Source: Oxalobacteraceae bacterium OM1 (lineage in GTDB: Bacteria > Pseudomonadota > Gammaproteobacteria > Burkholderiales > Burkholderiaceae_D). Taken from it: a DNA stretch of 45,972 nucleotides. Position 1 is the first letter of the stretch, and each line of letters opens with the position of its first letter. The stretch is from contig SPQI01000347.1 of the NCBI GenBank assembly GCA_004570315.1, positions 1-45,972 on the forward strand, written 5' to 3'. The translations under genes were made by a program, and so were the position numbers. Below are positions 18,068 through 26,382 of this stretch, piece by piece. The notes under the pieces are model-generated. The model saw nothing but the letters and a program-made list of their open reading frames with translations, made no database searches and was not told the DNA's origin.

Positions 18068-20158
18068 TTATGCCGATTGCGCCAATTGCGCTTTCAGCGT
18101 CTCGAATTCCTTTTCGAAATCCAGGGTCTTGCGCTGCGTGCTCATCGCCATCAGCGCCTGCGTGCCGCCATGCGGGCCGGGCTTGAGCCAGATCCACAGG
18201 CGGCGCTCGCGAATGTACAGCATGGAGAACACGCCGAGCACGAGCAGCAGGCAGCCGAAGTAGACGACGTTCTTGCCCGGCGAGCGCGTCACTTGCAGCA
18301 CCGAGGCCTTCACTTCGTCGAATCCGCGCAGCTGCAGGTAGACCGGCGCGCCATAGAAGAACGCATCGGACATCGCATTGGTGGCGATCTGCAGGAAGCG
18401 TGCATGCTTCTCGTCGGCCGCGACCGGCTTCAGCCCGTCCTTCTCGCGCGCAGCTTGCCACAATTCCCACAGGCTGCCGTTCAGGATTTTCATGAAAATG
18501 TCGGCCGCCTTTTCCTGTTCGCCGGCCGGCACTTTTTCGAGGAATTTCGACACGGCCAGATACCCGCCGCCGTTCTCGTCGCCCGCGAAAATGCCCATGC
18601 CGCGCACCGCCGAGGCTTGCAGCTGGGCGCGCAGCTTCTCTGATTCCGGCTTCGACTCGGGCATGGCGCGCTCGGCATAACGCTTGGCGGCAACTTCACG
18701 CAATGCCGGATCGGCAAGCGCCGCGCGCAGGCGCACCCAGTCCTCGACCGTATCGTTGTCGTCGGCCGGAATACGCAGGTAGCGGAACGGCTCGTCCGGT
18801 GCCGTGCGCACGCCGGAGAGGAAGACATACGCGCCGTCGATCAGCACCGGCTGCATGTAGTTGTGATACTCGCGTGCCTGGCCGTTCTTGTCGCGCAGCT
18901 TGTACTGCACGCTCGGGCCGACGTTTTTCAACTCCTTGCTGTTGGCGTTCTTCGCTGCCGAGCCGAGCTGCTTGTTCAGGCCTTCGGTAAAGCTCTTGTT
19001 CTGGTTCACCGCCCGCACGTCCTGGCCGGTGTTCTCGACGTTGAATGGACGAAAGCCGCTCCACTCGACGGTGTATTCGGTGCCGCGGCTGCTGGCGAGC
19101 GGCGTGGAGCCGCCGACTTCGCCGGCGACTTCGAAGGTCTTTTCGCTCGGCCCGACCATCGGGTACCCGGCCAGCTTGAGCTTGCTGCCGCCGTCTTCGA
19201 AGCTCGACTGGTAGACCGCCACGCCCTTGTAGATCAGTGGCTCGTTCACCTTGATCGTCGCCGGAAAACTCTTGCCGGTCTCGTTGTCGCGCACGACGAC
19301 TTCGCTGGCAAAGAGCTTCGGCATGCCGGTCGAATAATGCTCGATAATGAATTTCTTGAGCTGGATGCTGAACGGCAGATCCTGGATGAGCACGCCTTCC
19401 TGGCGCGGGATGATGGCGGTGCTGCTGGTGGCGCCCTCCGGAATCAGCGTGTTGCCGCGGAAGGTCGGGTTGGCAATGGGCAGGCGATGCTGGGCCGGGA
19501 TCTCGGCGATGATGCCGTTGCCGCCGAACGGCGTCTTGCCGAAGGCCCATTCCTGGAAGCGGATCGGCAGATCGGAATCGAGCAGGCCGCCGATGCAGAT
19601 GATCACGATGGCGCTGTGGGCGAAGATGTAGCCCCACTTGTTGGCGGCGCCCTGTTTCGCCGTCAGCAGCACGGCGCCATCCTTGGCGACGGACTTGACC
19701 TTGTAGCCGGCCGCCGCGACGCGCTCGCCCAGCTGCTGGGTCAGCACGCCGGCGTCGGCGCCCGCGTGCCATTCGGCATGGTGATGGAAATTGCGCAGCG
19801 ACTGCTCGCGCACGTTTTCGCGCCAGCTCCGCATGTCCTTGAGCATCTTCGGCGCGTTGCGGATGATGCACAGCGTGGTCGAGACGACCAGGAAGCTCAT
19901 GATCAGCAGGAACCACCAGACGCTATAGACCGCGTACAGTCCCAGCTTGCCGAAGACCTCGAACCAGAACGGCCCGAACTGGTTGACGTAGTTCGGCATG
20001 GGCTCGTTCTGCTTGAGCACCGTGCCGATGATCGAGGCGATCGCAATGATGGTGAGCAGGCTGATGGCGAAACGCATCGAGGACATCAGCTCCACGATGT
20101 CCGCCAGCCAGCGCCGTTCGGTCTTCAGTTGCAACCCGGAGGTTGTCGTTGCATCCAT
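18068..20158 (-). CDS. resB: System II cytochrome c biogenesis protein ResB
   Basis: About 696 residues. Three N-terminal membrane helices (MRFAISLLTIIAIASIIGTVL, WWFLLIMSFLVVSTTLCII, FAHSAIVIICIGGLL region) are followed by a large periplasmic domain of about 400 residues and a final helix (VVYFGCLLLVLGVFSMLYI). This is the ResB/Ccs1 layout that partners the WWD protein in haem ligation. I chose the ATG at 20158 (MDATTTSGLQLK). The alternative GTG at 20209 would run through the terminator hairpin of the upstream cytochrome gene, so those 17 codons are unlikely to be translated. It lies upstream of ccsB in one unit, next to a c-type cytochrome that needs this system. Confidence 0.94.
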   Translation of the reverse strand: MDATTTSGLQLKTERRWLADIVELMSSMRFAISLLTIIAIASIIGTVLKQNEPMPNYVNQFGPFWFEVFGKLGLYAVYSVWWFLLIMSFLVVSTTLCIIRNAPKMLKDMRSWRENVREQSLRNFHHHAEWHAGADAGVLTQQLGERVAAAGYKVKSVAKDGAVLLTAKQGAANKWGYIFAHSAIVIICIGGLLDSDLPIRFQEWAFGKTPFGGNGIIAEIPAQHRLPIANPTFRGNTLIPEGATSSTAIIPRQEGVLIQDLPFSIQLKKFIIEHYSTGMPKLFASEVVVRDNETGKSFPATIKVNEPLIYKGVAVYQSSFEDGGSKLKLAGYPMVGPSEKTFEVAGEVGGSTPLASSRGTEYTVEWSGFRPFNVENTGQDVRAVNQNKSFTEGLNKQLGSAAKNANSKELKNVGPSVQYKLRDKNGQAREYHNYMQPVLIDGAYVFLSGVRTAPDEPFRYLRIPADDNDTVEDWVRLRAALADPALREVAAKRYAERAMPESKPESEKLRAQLQASAVRGMGIFAGDENGGGYLAVSKFLEKVPAGEQEKAADIFMKILNGSLWELWQAAREKDGLKPVAADEKHARFLQIATNAMSDAFFYGAPVYLQLRGFDEVKASVLQVTRSPGKNVVYFGCLLLVLGVFSMLYIRERRLWIWLKPGPHGGTQALMAMSTQRKTLDFEKEFETLKAQLAQSA

Positions 20159-20170
20159 GTGTTCATCTTC

Positions 20171-20200
20171 AAAAGCAAAAGGGGCGGCCTGTGCCACCCC
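20171..20200 (-). terminator. Terminator after cytochrome c4 gene
   Basis: Read on the minus strand: GGGGTGGC, loop ACAG, GCCGCCCC (8 bp with one G-T pair), then TTTTGCTTTT. It lies 52 nt after the cytochrome c4 stop. A second hairpin (GCGGGC / GCCCGC) lies between them. Confidence 0.75.
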
Positions 20201-20251
20201 CTCCGTCACTGCTTGAGCTGCCTGAGTGCGGGCTTGTGCCCGCCGATCTTT

Positions 20252-20911
20252 TTACTTCAGGCCGGCCATGTAATCCGCGACCGCCTGGATCTCGTCATCC
20301 GACATCCGCTTGGCGATGGTGTTCATCTGCGGGCTGTTCTTGCGCGCACCCGAGCGGAAGCTGGTCAGCTGGGCGATCGTGTAATCCTGATGCTGGCCTG
20401 CCAGGCGCGGGAACTGCGCCGGGATGCCGTTGCCGCTGGCGCCGTGGCAGGCTGCGCAGGCCGGCACGTTCTTCTCGGCGATGCCGCCGCGGAAGATCTT
20501 CTTGCCCAGGTCGATGGTGTCCTTGTTCTTTGCAGCGCCCGGCTTGGCTTGCTGCTTGTCGAGGTAGGCGGCAATGTTCTTCATCTCGTCTTCGGACAGC
20601 GCCTTGGCGATCGGGCTCATCACCGGATTCTGGCGTGCCGGCGTCTTGAATTCGGTGAGCTGCTTGACGATGTAGGTGTCGAACTGGCCTGCCAGTTTCG
20701 GGTTCTGCACGATCGTCGAATTGCCGGCCGCGCCGTGGCAGGAGGCGCAGGCCGGGATGTTGCGGCCGGCGTCGCCGTTGGTGTAAAGCGCTTCCCCTTT
20801 GGCCGGATCGGCCTTCGGCGCCTTCTGCTCTTCCGCCGCGAAGGCCGCCGACGAAACGGCCAGCATTGCGACAAACACGGACTTCAAAATCGGTTGGAAC
20901 GCACGGTTCAT
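20252..20911 (-). CDS. Dihaem cytochrome c4
   Basis: 219-residue periplasmic (possibly membrane-associated) electron carrier that feeds terminal oxidases. A signal peptide ends near AAFAAEE (about residue 26). Two homologous halves each carry one haem site: Cys55-Ala-Ser-Cys58-His59 and Cys152-Ala-Ala-Cys155-His156, with likely Met ligands in NPVMSPIA (Met98) and SPQMNTIA. The two-domain symmetry is typical of cytochrome c4. The ATG at 20911 has CAGGG upstream. A 40-residue upstream extension is rejected because it would precede the signal peptide. It sits just before resB-ccsB, its likely maturation machinery. Confidence 0.94.
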   Translation of the reverse strand: MNRAFQPILKSVFVAMLAVSSAAFAAEEQKAPKADPAKGEALYTNGDAGRNIPACASCHGAAGNSTIVQNPKLAGQFDTYIVKQLTEFKTPARQNPVMSPIAKALSEDEMKNIAAYLDKQQAKPGAAKNKDTIDLGKKIFRGGIAEKNVPACAACHGASGNGIPAQFPRLAGQHQDYTIAQLTSFRSGARKNSPQMNTIAKRMSDDEIQAVADYMAGLK

Positions 20912-21064
20912 GCAAACACCCTGATGACTTGATATTAAAATTGTTGGCCGGCTTGCCGCTGCGCCGCAATTCCGGAAGCAGAACCCGGACGCAGGACAAT
21001 AACCCCTTATTGTACAATAGCTTTCCGGCACTTTGCCTCGCTACGGCGCTTTTTCTGCCCTCTC

Positions 21065-21748
21065 ATGTCCCTGCTCTGGCAAGCCCGCTTTTTCACGACG
21101 GTCAACCATCTGAGGGACTTGCCCAAACTGCAAGTCCCCGAACTCGCTTTCGCCGGCCGCTCCAACGCCGGCAAGTCGACCGCGATCAACATCCTGTGCA
21201 ACCAGAAACGCTTGGCCTTCGCCTCGAAGACGCCCGGCCGGACTCAGCACATCAACTACTTTTCGCTCGGCGGCGCGCACGTCGCCCAGCATCGCAAGGA
21301 CGCCACCAGGGTGGACGAAATCCGCGCCCTGCTGGTCGACCTCCCGGGCTACGGCTATGCGGAAGTGCCGGGCGAAGCGAAGCTGCATTGGAACCAGCTG
21401 CTAGGTAACTACGTCCAATCCCGCGAACAACTGGCCGGGCTGGTGCTGATCATGGATAGTCGCCGCCCGTTCACCGACCTCGACGTGCAGATGCTGGAGT
21501 GGTTCGCCCCCACGGGCAAGCCGGTCCACTGCCTGCTCACCAAGGCCGACAAGCTCAACCGCAACGAATCGACGAACGCCCTGCGGCAGGCCCGCACGGT
21601 GCTGGGCAGCTACGTCGACGCCTCCGGTCAGCCGTTCCCGTTTTCCGTACAGCTCTTCTCGGCACTGAAGCGCATCGGCATCGAAGAGGCCGACGCGAAG
21701 ATCCAGGAGTTGTTGGGTTTCTCCGAAGAGCAATCCGCAGCTGAGTAG
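21065..21748 (+). CDS. yihA: Ribosome-biogenesis GTPase YihA/YsxC (EngB)
   Basis: 227-residue TRAFAC GTPase needed for assembly of the large ribosomal subunit. G1 is GRSNAGKS (31-38), the G2 region is [14 protein letters not shown]3 is DLPGYG (92-97), G4 is TKAD (159-162), and the G5-like [12 protein letters not shown] follows. There is no helicase or KH extension, as expected for this family. It is divergent from the cytochrome c4 gene. The gap contains the palindrome TTGTACAA (21010-21017), which gives a TACAAT-like -10 on either strand. Confidence 0.95.
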   Translation: MSLLWQARFFTTVNHLRDLPKLQVPELAFAGRSNAGKSTAINILCNQKRLAFASKTPGRTQHINYFSLGGAHVAQHRKDATRVDEIRALLVDLPGYGYAEVPGEAKLHWNQLLGNYVQSREQLAGLVLIMDSRRPFTDLDVQMLEWFAPTGKPVHCLLTKADKLNRNESTNALRQARTVLGSYVDASGQPFPFSVQLFSALKRIGIEEADAKIQELLGFSEEQSAAE

Positions 21749-21808
21749 CCGCACCCGTCAGAGAAAACGTGAGCGAATCCGAAGGAGAGCAAGCGATTCG
21801 GAGAGCGG

Positions 21809-21930
21809 GCCCCTGCCCAGTGCGTTGCGCAATGGTCTGAGGTCGGGTTCGAGAAGCGCAGTCGTACTTGAGTACGACGAGCATCGCAGGACCCGAGATC
21901 GGGCCATTTCGCAACGCAATGGGCAGGGGC
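21809..21930. repeat. Long imperfect palindrome (122 nt)
   Basis: The outer arms are GCCCCTGCCCA (21809-21819) and TGGGCAGGGGC (21920-21930). Inside them TGCGTTGCG pairs with CGCAACGCA, then TCGGGT with ACCCGA. At the centre GTCGTACT (21861-21868) pairs with AGTACGAC (21871-21878) around a 2-nt loop. Mismatches and internal loops lie between the blocks. It does not end in a T run on the plus strand, so it is not a simple terminator for yihA. It may be a dispersed intergenic repeat of this lineage. I cannot test copy number from one window. Confidence 0.6.
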
Positions 21931-21967
21931 AAAAAAAAACCCTGGAGAAAGGGGAAGATCTCCAGGG
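21931..21967 (-). terminator. Strong minus-strand terminator of the candidate sRNA
   Basis: Perfect 9-bp stem CCCTGGAGA / TCTCCAGGG with a 10-nt loop and nine T on the minus strand. It is one of the strongest intrinsic terminators in the window, yet no minus-strand CDS precedes it before hemB. Confidence 0.85.
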
Positions 21968-22045
21968 CAGTAACGCCTTATCGCTAATGCCACGATAGGC
22001 CCCGCTCAGGGAGGAGAAGCGGGAGGTGAGTGATCACCTAATGCT
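21931..22045 (-). ncRNA. Candidate structured small RNA antisense to the hemB leader
   Basis: Read on the minus strand there are four consecutive hairpins: AGGTGA/TCACCT (22024-22039); CCCGCT/AGCGGG (22001-22023) with an 11-nt loop UCUCCUCCCUG; GCCTATCG/CGATAAGGC with one bulge (21975-22000); and a terminator stem CCCTGGAGA/TCTCCAGGG (21940-21967) with loop UCUUCCCCUU, then nine U (21931-21939). No minus-strand protein gene lies upstream, so the terminator needs an RNA of its own. C/U-rich loops complementary to GGAGG are a known feature of several bacterial base-pairing RNAs. The 5' end and promoter are not identified. An alternative reading is a hemB 5' leader element on the plus strand, but the plus strand lacks a T run after the strong stem. 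A computational motif called the hemB RNA has been reported upstream of hemB in Betaproteobacteria, and this may be the same element. Confidence 0.6.
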
Positions 22046-22094
22046 GAGACGGAAGCCGGCCGGGAAAGTTCATCATTGCTACGAAAATTTTTAA

Positions 22095-23135
<1,041 letters not shown>

Positions 23136-23143
23136 GCGCCAGC

Positions 23144-23172
23144 GGATGCCGCCGGACAATTCGACGGCATCC
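23144..23172 (+). other. Hairpin after hemB
   Basis: Perfect 8-bp stem GGATGCCG / CGGCATCC with a 13-nt loop, 8 nt after the hemB stop. Only a weak pyrimidine tail (TCTACTCC) follows, so it may be an mRNA 3'-end stabiliser or a poor terminator. Confidence 0.45.
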
Positions 23173-23182
23173 TCTACTCCGC

Positions 23183-23256
23183 CGGTCTCCATTCGCAAGC
23201 GTTTTGCGGCTACCATTGCCCAAAACATGGGCGCCGCCCGACAAGAATGGAGACCG
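23183..23256 (+). promoter_or_regulatory. Inverted repeat that buries the ribosome binding site of the next gene
   Basis: CGGTCTCCATTC (23183-23194) is the exact complement of GAATGGAGACCG (23245-23256). The right arm contains the GGAG that serves the ATG at 23259, and also the alternative ATG at 23247. A nested pair GTTTTG (23201-23206) / CAAAAC (23221-23226) could extend the fold. In RNA this 12-bp stem would block ribosome access, so translation may be conditional. That is inference. Confidence 0.5.
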
Positions 23257-23258
23257 CG

Positions 23259-24515
23259 ATGTTTCAAAAGATCATCACCCTCGCCACGCCTGTTTTTTTC
23301 CTGCTCATTTTCCTCGAGCTTGGCGTCGGCCTCCTGCGCAAGAAGAACACTTACCGCTTCAGCGACACCCTCAACAGTCTGAGCCTCGGCGTCTACAGCC
23401 AGTTGTTCGGCGCCTTCCTGCAGGTGCTGCGCGTCGGCATTTACGCGTGGCTGTTCCAGCACGTCGCGATCTTCCATCTGCCCGCCGACAGCATCTGGAC
23501 CTGGGTCTCGGGCCTCCTGCTCTACGACCTTTGCTACTACTGGCTGCACCGCATGGGTCATGAAGTGAACGTGCTGTGGGCGGCGCATGTGGTGCATCAT
23601 CAGAGCGAGCGTTACAACCTCTCGACCGCGCTGCGCCAGACCAGCAGCGACCTGCTCCTCAGCTGGATCTTCTACACGCCGCTCGCCATCCTCGGCTATC
23701 CGGTCGAAGTCTTCGCGGTGATCGCGCTGATCGACCTGCTCTACCAGTTCTGGGTGCACACCGAGCAGATCGGCCGCCTCGGCTGGTTCGACCGCGTGTT
23801 CGTGTCGCCCTCGAACCATCGCGTGCATCATGCGGTGAACGACATCTACCTCGACAAAAACTACGGCGGCATCCTCATCCTGTGGGACCGCCTGTTCGGC
23901 ACCTACATTGACGAGCTGGAGCACGAGCCGGTGGTCTATGGCACGCGCGCGCCGCTGCAGAGCTGGAATCCGATCTGGGCGAACATCGAGGTCTACAAGG
24001 TGATCTGGCGCGACGCCTGGCATGCGCGACGCTGGAGCGACAAGGTCAAGGTGTGGTTTGCCCGCCCGGGCTGGCATCCGGAGGACGTCGCCGCGACATT
24101 TCCGTCCACGCCCTTCGACATTGCGCATCCGGTCTACGAGCCGCCGCTCTCGCGCGGCGAACAGCTCTACTGCCTCGCGCAGTTCACCGTCACGCTGCTG
24201 GTGACCACGCACTTCCTCGATGCCTATCCGCGCATCAGCGCCTCGGAAGCCGCCGGCTATGCGCTCTGGCTGGGTGCCGGGCTGTGGATCGTCGGCGGCT
24301 TGCTCGAGCGCCGGCCGGCCTATATCCTGTGCGAGGCGGTGCGCCTGGTGGCCACCGCTGCCGGAGTGTGGGCCAGTGGCGCGTGGTTCGGCAATGTGGC
24401 CCTGCCGTTCGCCGCGCAAGCCGCCATTGCCGCGTTCGCCGTCGCGTCGCTCGTCGCCCTCTGGCTGACGTTCAAACGCGCGCCGGCGGCCCATGCACAT
24501 TTATCAGCTCAATAA
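23259..24515 (+). CDS. Fatty acid hydroxylase / sterol desaturase family membrane protein
   Basis: 418-residue integral membrane di-iron oxygenase-family protein. The histidine boxes are HRMGH (residues 97-101), HVVHH (110-114) and HRVHH (187-191), with an extra His in WVHTEQIG. They lie among several membrane helices, and the C-terminal third adds about four more helices. The substrate is unknown; candidates are membrane lipids or hopanoid-like molecules. The start is taken as the ATG at 23259 because GGAG lies six bases upstream. An ATG at 23247 would add four residues. The ribosome site lies in a 12-bp inverted repeat. The gene overlaps the CorA-family gene by 23 nt, so the two are probably co-expressed. 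Confidence 0.85.
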   Translation: MFQKIITLATPVFFLLIFLELGVGLLRKKNTYRFSDTLNSLSLGVYSQLFGAFLQVLRVGIYAWLFQHVAIFHLPADSIWTWVSGLLLYDLCYYWLHRMGHEVNVLWAAHVVHHQSERYNLSTALRQTSSDLLLSWIFYTPLAILGYPVEVFAVIALIDLLYQFWVHTEQIGRLGWFDRVFVSPSNHRVHHAVNDIYLDKNYGGILILWDRLFGTYIDELEHEPVVYGTRAPLQSWNPIWANIEVYKVIWRDAWHARRWSDKVKVWFARPGWHPEDVAATFPSTPFDIAHPVYEPPLSRGEQLYCLAQFTVTLLVTTHFLDAYPRISASEAAGYALWLGAGLWIVGGLLERRPAYILCEAVRLVATAAGVWASGAWFGNVALPFAAQAAIAAFAVASLVALWLTFKRAPAAHAHLSAQ

Positions 24516-25578
24516 CACCCACGTCACCCAACTCGACGGCTGCCCCGCCGTCCCGCCGCAGGACGGCTTTCTCTGGATCGATGCCACGCATGACGAAGTG
24601 GCCGCGGACACGGCCGCCTGGCGCGACGGCGTGGAGCGCGCCACCGGCATCCACATCTATGATCCGCACCTGCGCGATGCCGTCAATCTCGCGCATCCGT
24701 CCTACTTCGATTCGACGCAGGACTACGCGCTCGTCGTGTTCCGCAAACTTGCACCGGAAGCGACTGGCGAACCGCCAGCCGACGACAACGACGCGCCGCG
24801 ACGCAAGATCCCCGCGGCGCTCACGCGACTGAACACCCGCCCGGTCACCTTCCTGCTGATGGAGCGCGCGCTTGTCACGGTGCACGCCGCGAACAGCCGC
24901 ATCATCGACGCCACGCGCACGCGCCTGCTCGACATGACGCGCAAGCGCGAGGGTAACGGCAACGGCCCGCGTCCGCCCGGATCGCCGCTGGAGCTCATGC
25001 TGCGCATCCTGAACGCCATGGTCGACCAGTACCTCGACCTGCGCCAACCGCTCACCAGCCAGATCGACCGCTGGCAGCGCGCGCTCTTGAGCCCGACGCA
25101 TCGCTTCAACGACTGGAATGCCCTGCTCGACGCGCGCATCGAACTGCGCAAGCTCGACCAGCTTTGCGAAGGTCAGCACGACGCGATGCAGGAACTGCGC
25201 GATTACCTCGTCGATGCCCACGACGCTAGCGAGAACAGCCGCTATCGCGACTTGCTGCTGGTGCGGGTGAACGACGTGATGGAGCACATCACGCGCGTGC
25301 TCAACCATGCGCGGCGGCTGGAATCGACCATCGAATCGGCGGTGCAGATCCACTTCTCCGCGATGGCGCATCGCACCAGCGAAATCATGCGCACGTTGAC
25401 GGTGATCACCGCGCTGTTCATGCCGCTCACGCTCATCACCGGCATCTTTGGCATGAACTTCGTCGACATGCCGCTGCTGAAGAGCAAGGACGGCTTCTGG
25501 ATGACGATGGCGCTGATGGCCGTGATCGTCGTGGTGCTGCTGTTCTTCTTCCGCCGCAAGCGCTATCTTGAAGAATGA
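24493..25578 (+). CDS. CorA-family divalent metal transporter
   Basis: 361-residue member of the CorA/MIT family of pentameric Mg2+/Co2+ (or Zn2+) channels. A long cytoplasmic N-terminal alpha/beta domain is followed by a stalk helix and two C-terminal membrane helices. The family signature Gly320-Met-Asn322 sits in LITGIFGMNFVDMP at the pore mouth, and the protein ends in a basic tail (RRKRYLEE). The metal cannot be told from sequence; it could be CorA-like uptake or ZntB-like transport. Its start lies inside the end of the upstream membrane protein gene. A terminator follows at 25591-25623. Confidence 0.88.
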   Translation: MHIYQLNNTHVTQLDGCPAVPPQDGFLWIDATHDEVAADTAAWRDGVERATGIHIYDPHLRDAVNLAHPSYFDSTQDYALVVFRKLAPEATGEPPADDNDAPRRKIPAALTRLNTRPVTFLLMERALVTVHAANSRIIDATRTRLLDMTRKREGNGNGPRPPGSPLELMLRILNAMVDQYLDLRQPLTSQIDRWQRALLSPTHRFNDWNALLDARIELRKLDQLCEGQHDAMQELRDYLVDAHDASENSRYRDLLLVRVNDVMEHITRVLNHARRLESTIESAVQIHFSAMAHRTSEIMRTLTVITALFMPLTLITGIFGMNFVDMPLLKSKDGFWMTMALMAVIVVVLLFFFRRKRYLEE

Positions 25579-25590
25579 GAAGGTAAGGCG

Positions 25591-25623
25591 CAAAAGAAAA
25601 GCGCCCGTCGAGGCGGGCGCTTT
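25591..25623. terminator. Bidirectional terminator between corA-like and peroxiredoxin genes
   Basis: Stem AAAGCGCCCG (25598-25607) / CGGGCGCTTT (25614-25623) with a 6-nt loop between convergent genes. On the minus strand it continues TTTTCTTTTG, a good U-rich tail for the peroxiredoxin transcript. The plus-strand tail is only TTTG. Confidence 0.8.
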
Positions 25624-25640
25624 GTCGAGACGGCTGCCGC

Positions 25641-26279
25641 TTACTTGTTCGGCTGCGGCGTCATACGCAGGTAGGGTCGCGGGGCCGTGTACCCCTTCGG
25701 AAATTTCTGCTTCAGCGTGGCTTCGTCCTGGATGCTCAGCGGGATGATCACGTCGTCGCCATCGCGCCAGTTGCCCGGCGTGGCCACGGTATAGCCGTCG
25801 GTCAATTGCAGCGCATCGATCACGCGCAGCACTTCATCAAAATTGCGACCGGTGCTCATCGGGTAGGTGATGATCAGACGCACTTTCTTCTTCGGGTCGA
25901 TGACGAACAGCGAACGCACCGTCATCGTTTCCGACTGGTTCGGGTGGATCATGTCGTAGAGCTGCGCGACCTTCTTGTCGGCGTCGGCGATGATCGGGAA
26001 GCCGACGACGGTGTTCTGGGTTTCCTCGATGTCCTTGATCCACTGGACATGCTTGTCGGCCGGGTCCACGGACAGCGCGATCGCCTTCACGTTGCGCTTG
26101 TCGAAGTCCGATTTCAGCTTGGCGGTCAGGCCGAGTTCGGTGGTGCACACCGGCGTAAAGTCGGCGGGGTGGGAGAACAGCACGACCCAGGAGTCGCCGG
26201 CCCACTCGTGGAAGCTGAGCTTGCCGATGGAAGAGTCTTGCTCGAAATCGGGTGTGGTATCGCCAAGGCGCAGGGTCAT
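25641..26279 (-). CDS. 1-Cys peroxiredoxin (Prx6 type)
   Basis: 212-residue thiol peroxidase that reduces hydrogen peroxide and organic peroxides. The peroxidatic Cys45 lies in HPADFTPVCTTELG. I see no second Cys in the protein, so there is no resolving cysteine and an external reductant is needed. The long C-terminal extension (from about residue 150, with PGNWRDGDDVIIP) is the Prx6 arm. Pseudomonas LsfA is a related 1-Cys enzyme. It has its own promoter (see 26309-26337) and an intrinsic terminator downstream, so it is probably monocistronic. Confidence 0.93.
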   Translation of the reverse strand: MTLRLGDTTPDFEQDSSIGKLSFHEWAGDSWVVLFSHPADFTPVCTTELGLTAKLKSDFDKRNVKAIALSVDPADKHVQWIKDIEETQNTVVGFPIIADADKKVAQLYDMIHPNQSETMTVRSLFVIDPKKKVRLIITYPMSTGRNFDEVLRVIDALQLTDGYTVATPGNWRDGDDVIIPLSIQDEATLKQKFPKGYTAPRPYLRMTPQPNK

Positions 26280-26308
26280 GTCAGTCTCCCAAAAATTGTT
26301 GAACGGCC

Positions 26309-26337
26309 AATATACGGTGCGTCGGCACCGTCTTCAA
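26309..26337 (-). promoter_or_regulatory. Sigma-70-type promoter of the peroxiredoxin gene
   Basis: On the minus strand TTGAAG (26337-26332) and TATATT (26314-26309) are 17 bp apart, about 30 nt before the peroxiredoxin ATG. The spacer contains a small dyad GGTGC-cgac-GCACC, a possible operator. Confidence 0.6.
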
Positions 26338-26382
26338 GTACAAAGAAGTTAGCTGCTTATGCGATGCCCGTTATAACCGGCA

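Noticed and set aside
18863-20932. 689-codon plus-strand frame over resB and cytochrome c4
   Set aside because: It opposes two well-supported genes and runs through a terminator hairpin.
20912-21031. N-terminal extension of cytochrome c4
   Set aside because: It would put 40 residues before the signal peptide; the internal ATG has a ribosome site.
21555-21993. Minus-strand frames across the yihA-hemB gap
   Set aside because: They read through the long palindrome and the terminator and have random composition.
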